Assembly (NCBI RefSeq): GCF_000409775.1
Contig: NZ_KE332388.1
Coordinates: forward strand, 554,960-618,959
Length of the DNA: 64,000 bases
Source of the DNA: Litchfieldella anticariensis FP35 = DSM 16096
Lineage (GTDB): Bacteria > Pseudomonadota > Gammaproteobacteria > Pseudomonadales > Halomonadaceae
Direction: 5' to 3'
The stretch's first letter is position 1, and every line of letters starts with the position of its first letter. Below the pieces are notes generated by a model. It searched no databases and had not been told where the DNA came from. It saw nothing but the letters and a program-made list of their open reading frames with translations. Shown piece by piece: positions 33,459-42,753 of this stretch. Made by a program: the position numbers and the translations under genes.

Positions 33459-35414
33459 CTAACGCACTCCTTCCGCCGACAAAAAAGCCTCGCTGCGAAA
33501 TGGATTCGGCAACGTCGACTTCCCCGATGGCATGCTACCGGGCACGCCCTGCTGTTCCAGCAAGGGCCGCAGCACACATTTCAGCGGCCACCGAACATCA
33601 TCGAACAACACCGCCTGCAGTGTTTTCCGCTCTTCCGCCGTGAATGGCAGTTGGGCGATCCGATCTTTCAGACACCCCCGCAGTACACGCCATAGCGAGG
33701 CTTCCTCGACGTCGTAATGCAACGCCAGCGTTTCGATAATGGCGCACAGGTTGACCTGAATGCCAAGTGTCTGGAGATAGAACAGCAAGTCGCGAGGGCT
33801 GTCGTTGTATAGGCTGTTCGAATAGCCGGGACGGATCTGGTAGTCAGGATCGTCGATGCCATTCCGGTCGAGCCAGGGCTGGTGCAGCCGTACCGAGTCA
33901 TGATCACGCAACAGCAGGCCATCGATATGACCATCGCGCCATACCAGCACGGCATTCTGCCCATGAATTTCCGGCATCAGCCCCAGGCGATACAGGCGCA
34001 GCACGATATCGAAGAAGCCCGAGCACACTTCCCCGAAAAGGCCTTCGATGGCATCGGCTTTCTCCGGCAACTGACGATAACGTAGCCAGTCGTCGAAGAA
34101 GTGACCATCATCGCGAAACAAGGGAACGCCGAGCGCCGCCATGGGCAGCAGACGCACGCCCTGGTCCTCCAACAGGGTGGCCGGGTATTCCCGTACCATC
34201 GCGCCGAGATGCCGGGGCGGATCGTCGAACAGTCCACTGCCTTCCGGCATGTACGACCACCATTGACGCTCTTCACACAGATGAAGGCGGGTTTGCAGCA
34301 CTGGATCCAGTGGCTTGGCCTGCTCGAGCATGGTCTGGCCACGCTCGCCGTTGATCAGCTTGACCGCCGGCAAGTAACGAGCCGCCCCCAGCGAAAAGAC
34401 CGCCATCGGCAGCTTCAGATAATGCCGACCACTGTCGATCGGCGCCAGCGAGCGCAGCGACGACGTAGCCTGGAAAACACCGCCGGCGGTTTCCAGGGGA
34501 ATGCCATCCCCCTTGGCCAACATCTCCGACAAATGCTCGGGCAAGCCATATTCCATTTGCCAGGGATGCACCGGCATCGCCAGGTGAGTCGAGCGTGCCA
34601 GGCCGCGACTGGCCATTTCCGCTTCGATGGCCTGGCGTTCGGCCGCCGTGAGGATCAGGTCCATCGGCTCGTGAAGCATCTCGCCAGCAACTGCCTGCGT
34701 TCCCAGCATCAATTGGCGGCGGTCCATCGCGATCCAACGCAGGGTCATGGGCCGGTCGAACTCCGCTGCATAGTATTCATGGTTCGCTTCATCCAGCCCC
34801 TGCTTGGCCTTGGCCACCGGGTGAAAGGGTCGGTCACGCAGCGCAGCGCGGCGCTCGAGGGCCTGAAAGCACTGGGCCGTCGACAAGCCCAGCAAGTTGC
34901 GCTCGGTTGTCGAGCCGGCTATCGACTGGCGCAACTGCCACTGCGTGGTGGCCAACAAGTCCAACACATTGGCGACGCCCTTCTGCTGTCGTTGATGCTC
35001 GTTGAGACAAACGGCTATTACATGCTGCAGCAACTCGACAGGTGTCAGCTTGTGCCATGGCTCGGCAATATCCCCTGAATCCAGGAAGCGCACCGAGAAA
35101 ACTCCACCCGACGGCACATAACGGTATGGCTGGACGATGGCCTTCTTCACGGGGAAGACGATGGCCTGCTTTGCATCACGGTCGACCCACCAACGCAGGC
35201 AACTCGTTCCCACCGGCCATTCCCAGAATGGACCATCGGGCAACGACAGCAATCGCCCCAGAACCTCGGGCGTCAGCCAATCAACGAGTTGATCGTCGAG
35301 AAACCGTTCAGCCAGCAGTGTATTGATGAGATCGCTGAAAATGCGCTCTTCCGCAATGTGCTCGGCGTTGTCGGCAAGTGCCGAGACATTTGGCAATGAA
35401 GCAAGCTGGTTCAT
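33459..35414 (-). CDS. sbnC: NIS siderophore synthetase, SbnC-like (IucA/IucC family)
   Basis: A 651-residue ATP-dependent synthetase that adenylates a carboxylate and joins it to an amine or alcohol. It has DRPFHPVAKAKQGL, MPVHPWQMEYGLPEHL, TSSLRSLAPI, WWSYMPEGSG, the EIHGQN motif and LLRDHDSVRLHQPWL, and ends with GSMPSGKSTLPNPF; these blocks match staphylococcal SbnC as I remember it. SbnC is the type-B enzyme that adds 2-oxoglutarate in staphyloferrin B synthesis. The ATG overlaps the decarboxylase stop (ATGA). Here the gene is last among the biosynthesis genes, rather than before the exporter as in S. aureus. Confidence 0.85.
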   Translation of the reverse strand: MNQLASLPNVSALADNAEHIAEERIFSDLINTLLAERFLDDQLVDWLTPEVLGRLLSLPDGPFWEWPVGTSCLRWWVDRDAKQAIVFPVKKAIVQPYRYVPSGGVFSVRFLDSGDIAEPWHKLTPVELLQHVIAVCLNEHQRQQKGVANVLDLLATTQWQLRQSIAGSTTERNLLGLSTAQCFQALERRAALRDRPFHPVAKAKQGLDEANHEYYAAEFDRPMTLRWIAMDRRQLMLGTQAVAGEMLHEPMDLILTAAERQAIEAEMASRGLARSTHLAMPVHPWQMEYGLPEHLSEMLAKGDGIPLETAGGVFQATSSLRSLAPIDSGRHYLKLPMAVFSLGAARYLPAVKLINGERGQTMLEQAKPLDPVLQTRLHLCEERQWWSYMPEGSGLFDDPPRHLGAMVREYPATLLEDQGVRLLPMAALGVPLFRDDGHFFDDWLRYRQLPEKADAIEGLFGEVCSGFFDIVLRLYRLGLMPEIHGQNAVLVWRDGHIDGLLLRDHDSVRLHQPWLDRNGIDDPDYQIRPGYSNSLYNDSPRDLLFYLQTLGIQVNLCAIIETLALHYDVEEASLWRVLRGCLKDRIAQLPFTAEERKTLQAVLFDDVRWPLKCVLRPLLEQQGVPGSMPSGKSTLPNPFRSEAFLSAEGVR

Positions 35415-36667
35415 GTCGCGAATTCCTTATCGGCGGAACGTCGTTCTATATACAGGTGCAGGGGATGGGGATGTCCGAGGAAGTCATGGTGCGAGATGGT
35501 CCAGCCATAGGCACCGGCGCGGTGGAAGACCAGCAGATCACCGACACGCAGCCGTGCGACTTCCACCTCCGCTGCCAGGACGTCCTTGGGCGTGCACAAC
35601 TCCCCGACCAGTGTCACTCGCTGGGCTTCCAAGCCGGGCCGGGCGAAAGGATAAGGCCAGTCGTGGCGGGCGATGACCTCGAACGGGTGATCATGCTTCC
35701 AGGAAGCGGGCAACCGGAAGTGGTGGGTGCCTCCACGTACGATGGCGTAATGCCGCCCGTGACTGGTCTTGATATCGATGACTTCGACCGCGTAATAACC
35801 ACAGAAAGCGCTAAGGAAACGGCCCGGCTCGAAAATCAATGTCGCCTCTGGCAACGGATTGTCGGCCAACACTTGTGACAACTCGCTCAGAAATACCGAC
35901 CAATCGAAGTCAGGCCGTTCGTCATAGGACACACCGAAGCCGCCGCCGGCATCGACACAGCGGATATCCAGATCGAAACGCTGCGCCCAGTCATGCACAC
36001 GAGTCAGATAAGTGGCGACGAGACGCGCATGCAGGTGCGCATCCAGGTTGTTCGAGATGGAATGCATGTGGAAGCCGTCGAGCCTGACGGCCGAGCTGCG
36101 CTTCACCTCCTCCACCACTGCCGGCAACTGCTCTTCGTCGATGCCGAACTGGGTGGCCCGACCCGCCATGGTCACGGTGGCCTCCGGCAGTTCGTCGTGC
36201 AGGTTCACGCGCAGCAGGATGGGAACGACCTGCCGTCGACGCTCAGCGATGAGTTGCAGACGGCGCAGCTCGTGCAGGCTTTCGACATGGATTCTCGACA
36301 CGCCAAGCCGCAGGGCCTCCTCGATTTCCGCATCTTTCTTGCCGGGGCCGCCGAAGATGATTGGGCAGGACTCGCAGACCTCGCGAATGATGCGTATCTC
36401 GCCGATCGAAGCGGCTTCGAACCCAGCCACCAACGGGGCCAGACCGGCGATGATCCGCCGGTCGGGATTGGCCTTGACGGCATAGAACAGGCGACAAGGT
36501 GACGGCAGGCTCGTCACCAATGACTCGACATGAGAAGCCAGTGCGTCCAAGTCGTAGAGATAAGCACAAACCGGCTCGCGAATGTCATCGGACCGAGCAT
36601 CGCCATTCACTTCGCATAACTCGGCAAGGCGCTGGGAGACGCCTCGGGACAAGGGAGACAACCTCAT
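35411..36667 (-). CDS. sbnH: PLP-dependent decarboxylase, SbnH-like
   Basis: A 418-residue fold-type III (alanine racemase-like) decarboxylase. The PLP lysine is Lys65 in LFYAVKANPD; the glycine-rich phosphate loop is CVDAGGGFGVSYDE, followed by LIFEPGRFLSAFCGYY, and the late GELCTPKDVLA block holds the catalytic cysteine region. In staphyloferrin B synthesis SbnH decarboxylates the citryl-diaminopropionate intermediate; AcsE is its counterpart in achromobactin. It overlaps both neighbours by four bases, so the genes are translationally coupled. Confidence 0.85.
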   Translation of the reverse strand: MRLSPLSRGVSQRLAELCEVNGDARSDDIREPVCAYLYDLDALASHVESLVTSLPSPCRLFYAVKANPDRRIIAGLAPLVAGFEAASIGEIRIIREVCESCPIIFGGPGKKDAEIEEALRLGVSRIHVESLHELRRLQLIAERRRQVVPILLRVNLHDELPEATVTMAGRATQFGIDEEQLPAVVEEVKRSSAVRLDGFHMHSISNNLDAHLHARLVATYLTRVHDWAQRFDLDIRCVDAGGGFGVSYDERPDFDWSVFLSELSQVLADNPLPEATLIFEPGRFLSAFCGYYAVEVIDIKTSHGRHYAIVRGGTHHFRLPASWKHDHPFEVIARHDWPYPFARPGLEAQRVTLVGELCTPKDVLAAEVEVARLRVGDLLVFHRAGAYGWTISHHDFLGHPHPLHLYIERRSADKEFAT

Positions 36668-37437
36668 CTCTCGTCCTCCCGATATGGCTTCACCTTCGCC
36701 TGCAAGGCCCGGAAGGCAATACCGCGCTCGTCACCCAGCACGAAGGCCTTGACGCCCCGCCTCTGCCAGTCGTCGCGACGCTGTTCGCTGCGCGGGATCG
36801 CGCAGAATGGGATGTCAGCGCGCCGGCAGGTGTCGAAGACCCGATCCAGTGCCTGGGTCACGGCCGGCGCTTCGGTCTGCCAGGGCATCCCCAGCGACTG
36901 AGACAGATCGGCGGCACCCTCCAACACCATGTCGACGCCAGGCACCTGCAGGATGGCCTCGAGATTGTCCACGCCCGCCTGGCTTTCGATCATCGGCACG
37001 ATCATGATCTCGTCGTTGGCACGGTGCAGATAATCGACCAGATCGTCCGCCCCGAAGCGGCCAGGACGGCCACTGTTCATGCTGCGCTTGCCCAAGGGAT
37101 CGAAGCGTACGTTGTCATACAGCGCCTGCAACGTCTCGGCACTTTGCACATTGGCTAGCACGATCCCTTGCGCGCCGCCATCGAGAATCGGCACCAGGGT
37201 GCGGGCATCGGTCGTTGCCACCCTTACCAGCGCGGTGAGGCCAACTAGTTCGGCGGCGCGCAGCATGTTCTCCAGGGTCTCGGGGTTCACCAGCGTGTGC
37301 TCGGTGTCGAGAATCACGAAGTCGAACCCCGCGTGACCGATCATCTCGATGGTGATCGGCGTGGGGATCGAGGCGAACAGGCCGACGACCTGCTCGCCTC
37401 GAGCAAGTTGGCGCTTCAACCGATTGGCCTTCAGCAT
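36664..37437 (-). CDS. sbnG: HpcH/HpaI aldolase-family citrate synthase, SbnG-like
   Basis: A 257-residue barrel enzyme of the HpcH/HpaI aldolase family. Visible blocks are GLFASIPTPITIEMIGHAGF, FVILDTEHT (acidic residues for metal or substrate), RVATTDARTLVPILDGGAQG and PMIESQAGVDNLEAILQVPG. In this setting it corresponds to SbnG, shown in S. aureus to be a citrate synthase that supplies citrate for the siderophore independently of the TCA cycle; AcsB is the achromobactin version. It overlaps both neighbouring genes by a few bases. Confidence 0.85.
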   Translation of the reverse strand: MLKANRLKRQLARGEQVVGLFASIPTPITIEMIGHAGFDFVILDTEHTLVNPETLENMLRAAELVGLTALVRVATTDARTLVPILDGGAQGIVLANVQSAETLQALYDNVRFDPLGKRSMNSGRPGRFGADDLVDYLHRANDEIMIVPMIESQAGVDNLEAILQVPGVDMVLEGAADLSQSLGMPWQTEAPAVTQALDRVFDTCRRADIPFCAIPRSEQRRDDWQRRGVKAFVLGDERGIAFRALQAKVKPYREDER

Positions 37438-39290
37438 GATGCCCGCTCCTCGCCAACGGCCCGGAAGGGATACAGCGGATTGGCGCGCGTGGTGAAGCGC
37501 AACTCGCCATCACCGAACAGGCGGCGCTTGGTCAGTTCCTCGATGTTCACCGTTTCAGCGAACAGGTCGAAAATCGCGAAACGTTCGGCCAGCTCCGGAT
37601 GCGCCGCCTGGTAGGTGTGGATCACATCGGCGGTCATCGCCCAGAAATCGGCTTCTTTCAGGCCGTGATACTGTTCAAGACACAGGCAGAGTTCGGTGAG
37701 ACAAATGAAGATGAAGGCGTCGTAGGTGAAGTCTCGCACTTCATCGGCATCGTCGGTCTGGATGAAGGAGTTGCGGTTGACGGCGGCGTGGCTGGCCGGT
37801 TCAGGTACCAGCGTTGGTGCGCGTTGCGGCTCGGCCAGCAGCGTCACGCTGTAACGTACGCCATCGTGGAAATCCTTCAGCGCGATTCGTTCGGGCCAAC
37901 CGTTGCGGTGAATCAACAGGATGTTCTGGCCATGCGCCTCCAGGCCGATGCCATGGGCATAAAGCATATGGATCAACGGTGTTACCGTGACGTCCAGTAG
38001 CTGCTGGGTCCAGGCCACCACGCCATATTGACGGATCCAGCCATCGATCATCGGCATGCCCGAGCCGGCCAGTTGCGTCAGTCCATTGAACGCCAGGGCA
38101 CGTTCGCCATCTTTCAGGTAACGATGCAGGCTCTCGCGCCACACGGCCCCCAAGGAGCCATAGGCAAGGGCACGGCGCGAGTCGGCAAGGCGTGAGTCAT
38201 CGTAGGCCACGCCTAGCACCTCACGCAGAATGACGACCCCCGTGTGGCGAGCATCGCGATCCCGTGCAACCAGGTCATGCAACCAGTCGCTGATTCGGGC
38301 GCTGTTCTGCACGGTATGGGCCGCCAGAATACGACTGGTCGAGGTATTGGTGATGCTTAGCGCCAGCTTCAGATAGGCCTTTTGGCGACAGGTGGCATTG
38401 GCCAGGGTACGAATCGACTGCTGGGCACGATAGGCATCCTGGGCTTGCCCCAGATAGACGATACGCCCCGCCGCCAGCTCGGAATGGTAGTTCAACAGAA
38501 TGCTGCGCGACCACTGCCAGGGATGCACGGGAAGGAAAGCGTAGTCTTGAGGACGTTTGCCTTGATCGACGAGCACCTTGCGAAAACGTTGCCAGGTTGC
38601 TTCACCCAATTCCTCACGCAGGAAGTTACCAGGCTGAATCGCTACCGAGGCGGACACCTTGCAATCACCGATGGCAATGGCCAGCCACACCGGACGGATG
38701 TCGCGCTGGAATTCGGGGCCGTACTCGGCGTTGTCGGCCAGCGTGAAGCCGATCCGTGACTTGTAACTGGGGTGATAGGGATGGCCCTCTTGAAGTCGCC
38801 CTTCCCAGGCATCGTGATCCCAATTCAGGTCCGGGGTCGTCGGCATGCCACTCAACACCCGTGACTGAACGTCCTTGAGCAGCGTCTGCTGAAGCTCGTC
38901 CATGAATGCCGGAAAGCGATCCGCCGGCACGATTTCAGCCATGACCTCGGTCAGGAAACCCACCAGCGTAGCATCGGTTTTGGTGCCATCCGGCGCCACA
39001 CGCTGCACAGGCAATGCCTTCAGACGCACACGCCCGAAACTCGCCTTGCGTGCGCCCACGCAGGTATAACGCACATCGTTGCCAGCGACATCATGTCCGC
39101 TCAGCGTCATGTAACGCGCCCCCTTTTGTCCTGGCGCTTCGCTTTCGACGATGGGCAGGACATCCTCGAACGTCAGCCCCTGGATCAACTGGCGAATGAC
39201 GCGCTGCTCCACACGGCTATATTCTGGTGACGACAACAGCTGCCAATGGCTGGTATTGGTTTGCGGTTCGGCTTGAGAGATGGATTCCAT
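37431..39290 (-). CDS. sbnF: NIS siderophore synthetase, SbnF-like by position
   Basis: A 619-residue IucA/IucC-family enzyme. The start is ATG 39290 with AGGTG six bases upstream, right after the previous stop; the frame is open 20 codons further but overlaps the neighbour. Key blocks: GHPYHPSYKSRIGF, FLPVHPWQWSRSILLNY, LKLALSITNTSTSRIL, EAHGQNILLIHRNG and ALKDFHDGVRY. Its place between the sbnE-like and sbnG-like genes equals that of sbnF, which adds the second diaminopropionate in staphyloferrin B. The subtype is deduced from order, not from a comparison. Confidence 0.8.
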   Translation of the reverse strand: MESISQAEPQTNTSHWQLLSSPEYSRVEQRVIRQLIQGLTFEDVLPIVESEAPGQKGARYMTLSGHDVAGNDVRYTCVGARKASFGRVRLKALPVQRVAPDGTKTDATLVGFLTEVMAEIVPADRFPAFMDELQQTLLKDVQSRVLSGMPTTPDLNWDHDAWEGRLQEGHPYHPSYKSRIGFTLADNAEYGPEFQRDIRPVWLAIAIGDCKVSASVAIQPGNFLREELGEATWQRFRKVLVDQGKRPQDYAFLPVHPWQWSRSILLNYHSELAAGRIVYLGQAQDAYRAQQSIRTLANATCRQKAYLKLALSITNTSTSRILAAHTVQNSARISDWLHDLVARDRDARHTGVVILREVLGVAYDDSRLADSRRALAYGSLGAVWRESLHRYLKDGERALAFNGLTQLAGSGMPMIDGWIRQYGVVAWTQQLLDVTVTPLIHMLYAHGIGLEAHGQNILLIHRNGWPERIALKDFHDGVRYSVTLLAEPQRAPTLVPEPASHAAVNRNSFIQTDDADEVRDFTYDAFIFICLTELCLCLEQYHGLKEADFWAMTADVIHTYQAAHPELAERFAIFDLFAETVNIEELTKRRLFGDGELRFTTRANPLYPFRAVGEERASC

Positions 39291-39294
39291 GGAT

Positions 39295-41064
39295 TCACCT
39301 GGACGCCTTGATGGGATTGATGACATCGATGAACAGAGGCGTGTCGCCACGCTGCTGGAAACAGCTCAGGAAATTGGCCTTGGCTGGCCAATGCCTCGCA
39401 TGTAGCAACTCGTCGATATAGCCACACAGCCTGGCATCGTGTGGGTCGCGTTCACGCTCTAGCACTGTGCCCGCCAAGCGCCAGAACTCGCCCTCATCGA
39501 CCCCGAGATGATCGGCCAAGGCATGCACCACTCCGCCCAGGTGATTGACGAAGAAGTAGTATTGGGTACGTTTCCAGGCGATGTCAGGGGTATAGAGGAT
39601 GGGACTGTCAGCGGCGATGTTCAGCGCCTTCCACCAGTCGCTGTCCTCGACCTGGCTGCGATCAAGACTGACACCTTCCAGGTCGCGCACATAGAAGGTC
39701 CTGGGCCAGCCATCCTCGAGCCTCACCTGCGCGTTTTGCAGATGCGCTTCGAAACTGACCCCGGTACGTGCCAGGATCTTCAGCAGCGGAAGCATGGAGA
39801 TCGACAGGTAGGCCTCGAACCATCGATGGAGATCGACTATCGACCCAGCCCCGCTATCGCGAATCGCAGCGATCAACTTGGGTTCATCATGGCCCGGATA
39901 GGCTTCGAGCAGTGACGCCACGACGAAGGTCCGGCGTTCATCGATATCCATCGGCCGGTGCAGGACGGTGAAGGCCGGCACACGATGCGCCTCGAGTCCC
40001 GAGCAATCCGCGCTCAGCGTCTGGTAGCCGGTCTCCAGGATTACCTTGAATTCATCGCTCTCCAACCCGTCTTGCAGGCGCCTGATGACACGCGCAGCGT
40101 CGAGCGTGCGCTGCGACTGCTCGAGCGTGTTCTCGCGCACCAGATTGGTGATCCGCACCTGAAGCGGCAACTTGTAGCCGTGGCCGGTTTCCGGCACCCA
40201 CACCGAACGCACCGACGAGGTCGGATAGGCCATGGGGCCCATCACGCCAAGATCGACAATGTCACCATTGGCGAGCAGTGGCTGAACATCCCGCTGTGGC
40301 AGTAGGTATGAAGCCTGCCAGGGATGCATGGGCATGATCCCGTAGTCGGCGAACCGCTCACCAAGCCGCTCACGTGCCACGCTCAGCACCTTGTCCGCCA
40401 GGCCGGCATCGGGTTCGCCGACCCACTCCTCCACCAGCAGGGGGCGGCGAACGGCCAGGTAATGAAGCTGGAACGTTGCCTGTCGCTCGGGACTGAAATT
40501 GCTGAATTCCCGTCGTTCGGCACCTTGGGAGCATTTGGGAAAGGGGTGGAAGGGGTGGCCCAACAACAGTGACTGTTCGGCAGCGATGAAATCAAGCTTC
40601 AGTGGCTGGCCATCCGGGTGACGTAGCTGGAAGGCATCGAGATACGCTGCCATCTTGGCGAAGCTGTTGTTGATCTTCTCGCGCATGTCCCACAGTCGTA
40701 GCTCTTGGGTGTTCCCCTCTTCATGGGAACCCAGTTCCTCGAGGATGCGCTGGATGACATCCTGCATGTCGAGTGGCGTCACCCGCCCTTGGGCATTGCG
40801 CCAATAGAAGGCCGAGCCATAGCGGTGCTGCCCCAACAGCGAGAAATAGCGCAGCGTACCGAGCATGCTTCCCCCGCAGCGCGGCAGAGGAATACAGAAC
40901 TCCTCGCCTTCATCGAGCAGCGCCGCATCCAGCCCTGCTGCTCCCTGGCGAGGGTCCTGACATCCCGTTTCACGCAGATAGCTGTTGAGCAAGGCACGCA
41001 GGGTCGCTTGCTTGGCTGCCACGTGGCTCGTATACGACGGATAGTCCAACGGTTGATTCAACAT
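39295..41064 (-). CDS. sbnE: NIS siderophore synthetase, SbnE-like (probable first condensation)
   Basis: A 589-residue IucA/IucC-family enzyme with LLLGHPFHPFPKCSQG, IMPMHPWQASYLLPQ, YPTSSVRSVW, KLPLQVRITNLVRENTLEQS, FEAHLQNAQVRLEDG, YVRDLEGVSLDRS and YYFFVNHLGGVVHAL. These follow SbnE of S. aureus well as I remember it, the type-A enzyme that couples citrate to the first amine. It is the second gene of the operon, two bases after the exporter, the same order as sbnD-sbnE. Confidence 0.85.
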   Translation of the reverse strand: MLNQPLDYPSYTSHVAAKQATLRALLNSYLRETGCQDPRQGAAGLDAALLDEGEEFCIPLPRCGGSMLGTLRYFSLLGQHRYGSAFYWRNAQGRVTPLDMQDVIQRILEELGSHEEGNTQELRLWDMREKINNSFAKMAAYLDAFQLRHPDGQPLKLDFIAAEQSLLLGHPFHPFPKCSQGAERREFSNFSPERQATFQLHYLAVRRPLLVEEWVGEPDAGLADKVLSVARERLGERFADYGIMPMHPWQASYLLPQRDVQPLLANGDIVDLGVMGPMAYPTSSVRSVWVPETGHGYKLPLQVRITNLVRENTLEQSQRTLDAARVIRRLQDGLESDEFKVILETGYQTLSADCSGLEAHRVPAFTVLHRPMDIDERRTFVVASLLEAYPGHDEPKLIAAIRDSGAGSIVDLHRWFEAYLSISMLPLLKILARTGVSFEAHLQNAQVRLEDGWPRTFYVRDLEGVSLDRSQVEDSDWWKALNIAADSPILYTPDIAWKRTQYYFFVNHLGGVVHALADHLGVDEGEFWRLAGTVLERERDPHDARLCGYIDELLHARHWPAKANFLSCFQQRGDTPLFIDVINPIKASR

Positions 41065-41065
41065 C

Positions 41066-42538
41066 TCATTTTTCCTGTCGGAAACCGGTCATCCCTTGAG
41101 AGACGCGATCGCTCACGTCCCGGCGTTGGCCACGCGGTGACTTCACCTCACGAAAAGAGGCATGAAGTGAAAGTGCCATGGGCGTCACCGCGAGGATCAG
41201 AAGAGCCAGAGCGAGAAACGTCTCGCTCAAGGCCGTCATGCTGGCGTGTGTCGAGCTCACGCCTTGCAAGAGCTGCTGCGAGGTACGCACCTCGTAATAG
41301 AGGGAAAGCGCGACGACGCCCAAGGACGACGTGATGCGCCGAGAGATATTGTTCATGGCCGAGGCCTGCGAGACACGACTGTCGGCAAGAGCATTCAAGC
41401 CCACCGTCGTTACCGGCAGGTAAGAGAAGCCCAACCCGACACCACGCAGTGCCATTAGCGCGACGATCACCCACAAGGGAGTCGTCATGTCCAGCATCGC
41501 CAACCCCATCAGGCTGGCAACGGTCACCAGTAACCCTAAGGTAACGATCCAGCGTGGAGAATGACGGTCGACCAGCCGCCCGGCCCAGGCCACGCAACAG
41601 GCCGCGGCAAGGGCAGCGGGCAGGAACACAAGCCCGGTGGTCAGGGCGTCGTAGCCCTGGACATGCTGCATCCATAGCGGGATCAGCAACAGGCATCCAA
41701 AGGTACCGATGGCCTGAGCGCAAGCGATGATAACGCTCAGGGCATAAGGGCGAACGGTGAAGACCCTCAGATCGAGTAGCGGATGCACCACTCGGCGTTC
41801 CAAGTGCACGAAGGCGACTAACATCAACATCCCCAGGCATAACGCCACCAGACGTGACAGTGTGAGCAGCTCGGCCAGCGATGAAATCGTCCCCAACGCG
41901 AACAGCACACTCCCCACGCCCAGCGTGACCAGCACGAATCCAGGGAAGTCGAAGCGCCGCGCAGAATCTCGGATACCTCCGCTCAAATAGCGATAACCGC
42001 ATACCAATCCCAGGATGGCGGAGGGCAAATTCATCAGAAACAAGGCTTGCCAGTGGCTGATCTCGAGCAACAACCCACCGGCACTTGGGCCGATCGCCGG
42101 TGCTATCATCACGGCGAACCCCCAGACACCGGTCACCCGACCACGCTGGTGAGACGGAAAGGTCGCAAAGATCAGGGATAGGGATAGTGGGATCATCAAA
42201 CCGCCGGCGATCCCTTGCATGCCACGCGCCAGGATGACGAGAAGCAGATTCGTCGAAGCGGCGCCTGCCAAGGAACTCGCTAGAAACAGCCATAGCCCGA
42301 GCAAATAGATACGTTTCGTACCAAAGCGGTCGGCCAGGAACCCCGTGAGCGGCATGGTCATGCCCATGCAGATGAGGAACAGGGTCATGACCCAACTGAC
42401 CTGTACGGCGCTGGCATCGAAAACGTACATCAGTTCAGGAATCGCCAGATTCAATGCACTGTTATTGAGGCTGACGGTAAACGTGCCGAGCAAGACGGTA
42501 ACCAGTACCTTCACCCCGGCGGCATCCCTCGGGCTCAT
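41066..42538 (-). CDS. MFS siderophore exporter, DHA2 family (SbnD-like position)
   Basis: A 490-residue membrane protein with about fourteen spans, as in the EmrB/QacA (DHA2) branch. MFS loop motif GFLADRFGTKRIY and the antiporter motif region VMIAPAIGPSAGGLLLE are present; the N-terminus NNSALNLAIPELMYVFDASA is typical of the family. It is the first gene of the siderophore operon, facing a divergent promoter region with Fur-like sites, and by analogy with SbnD and YhcA it exports the finished siderophore. Confidence 0.88.
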   Translation of the reverse strand: MSPRDAAGVKVLVTVLLGTFTVSLNNSALNLAIPELMYVFDASAVQVSWVMTLFLICMGMTMPLTGFLADRFGTKRIYLLGLWLFLASSLAGAASTNLLLVILARGMQGIAGGLMIPLSLSLIFATFPSHQRGRVTGVWGFAVMIAPAIGPSAGGLLLEISHWQALFLMNLPSAILGLVCGYRYLSGGIRDSARRFDFPGFVLVTLGVGSVLFALGTISSLAELLTLSRLVALCLGMLMLVAFVHLERRVVHPLLDLRVFTVRPYALSVIIACAQAIGTFGCLLLIPLWMQHVQGYDALTTGLVFLPAALAAACCVAWAGRLVDRHSPRWIVTLGLLVTVASLMGLAMLDMTTPLWVIVALMALRGVGLGFSYLPVTTVGLNALADSRVSQASAMNNISRRITSSLGVVALSLYYEVRTSQQLLQGVSSTHASMTALSETFLALALLILAVTPMALSLHASFREVKSPRGQRRDVSDRVSQGMTGFRQEK

Positions 42539-42630
42539 GGGCTTCCATTACCATGTATCGTGAGTACCGCATCCCCGATGCACTCGGAGATGCTTGAGCA
42601 GCGAGAAGATGGCACACTCAATTATTTAAT

Positions 42631-42654
42631 GCAAATCATTATCACTATCATTTG
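42631..42654. promoter_or_regulatory. Fur-box-like site, divergent siderophore promoter (operon side)
   Basis: GCAAATCATTATCACTATC followed by ATTTG: two overlapping half-site sets with strong consensus (AATCATTATC). It lies about 95 bases upstream of the exporter gene, the best Fur candidate in the window. Confidence 0.7.
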
Positions 42655-42696
42655 TGTTAAAAATCGTTTCTGCTGGCTCGGGGGCAAGACCGACAT

Positions 42697-42716
42697 TGAA
42701 AATGAGAATTTTTTAT
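42697..42716. promoter_or_regulatory. Fur-box-like site, divergent siderophore promoter (ATPase side)
   Basis: TGAAAATGAGAATTTTTTAT, 38 bases before the ATPase start. With the site at 42631 it would put both arms of the siderophore locus under iron control. Confidence 0.55.
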
Positions 42717-42753
42717 AATAGCTTGCTCGGGAAACTCAGGATCGAAATCGTCC

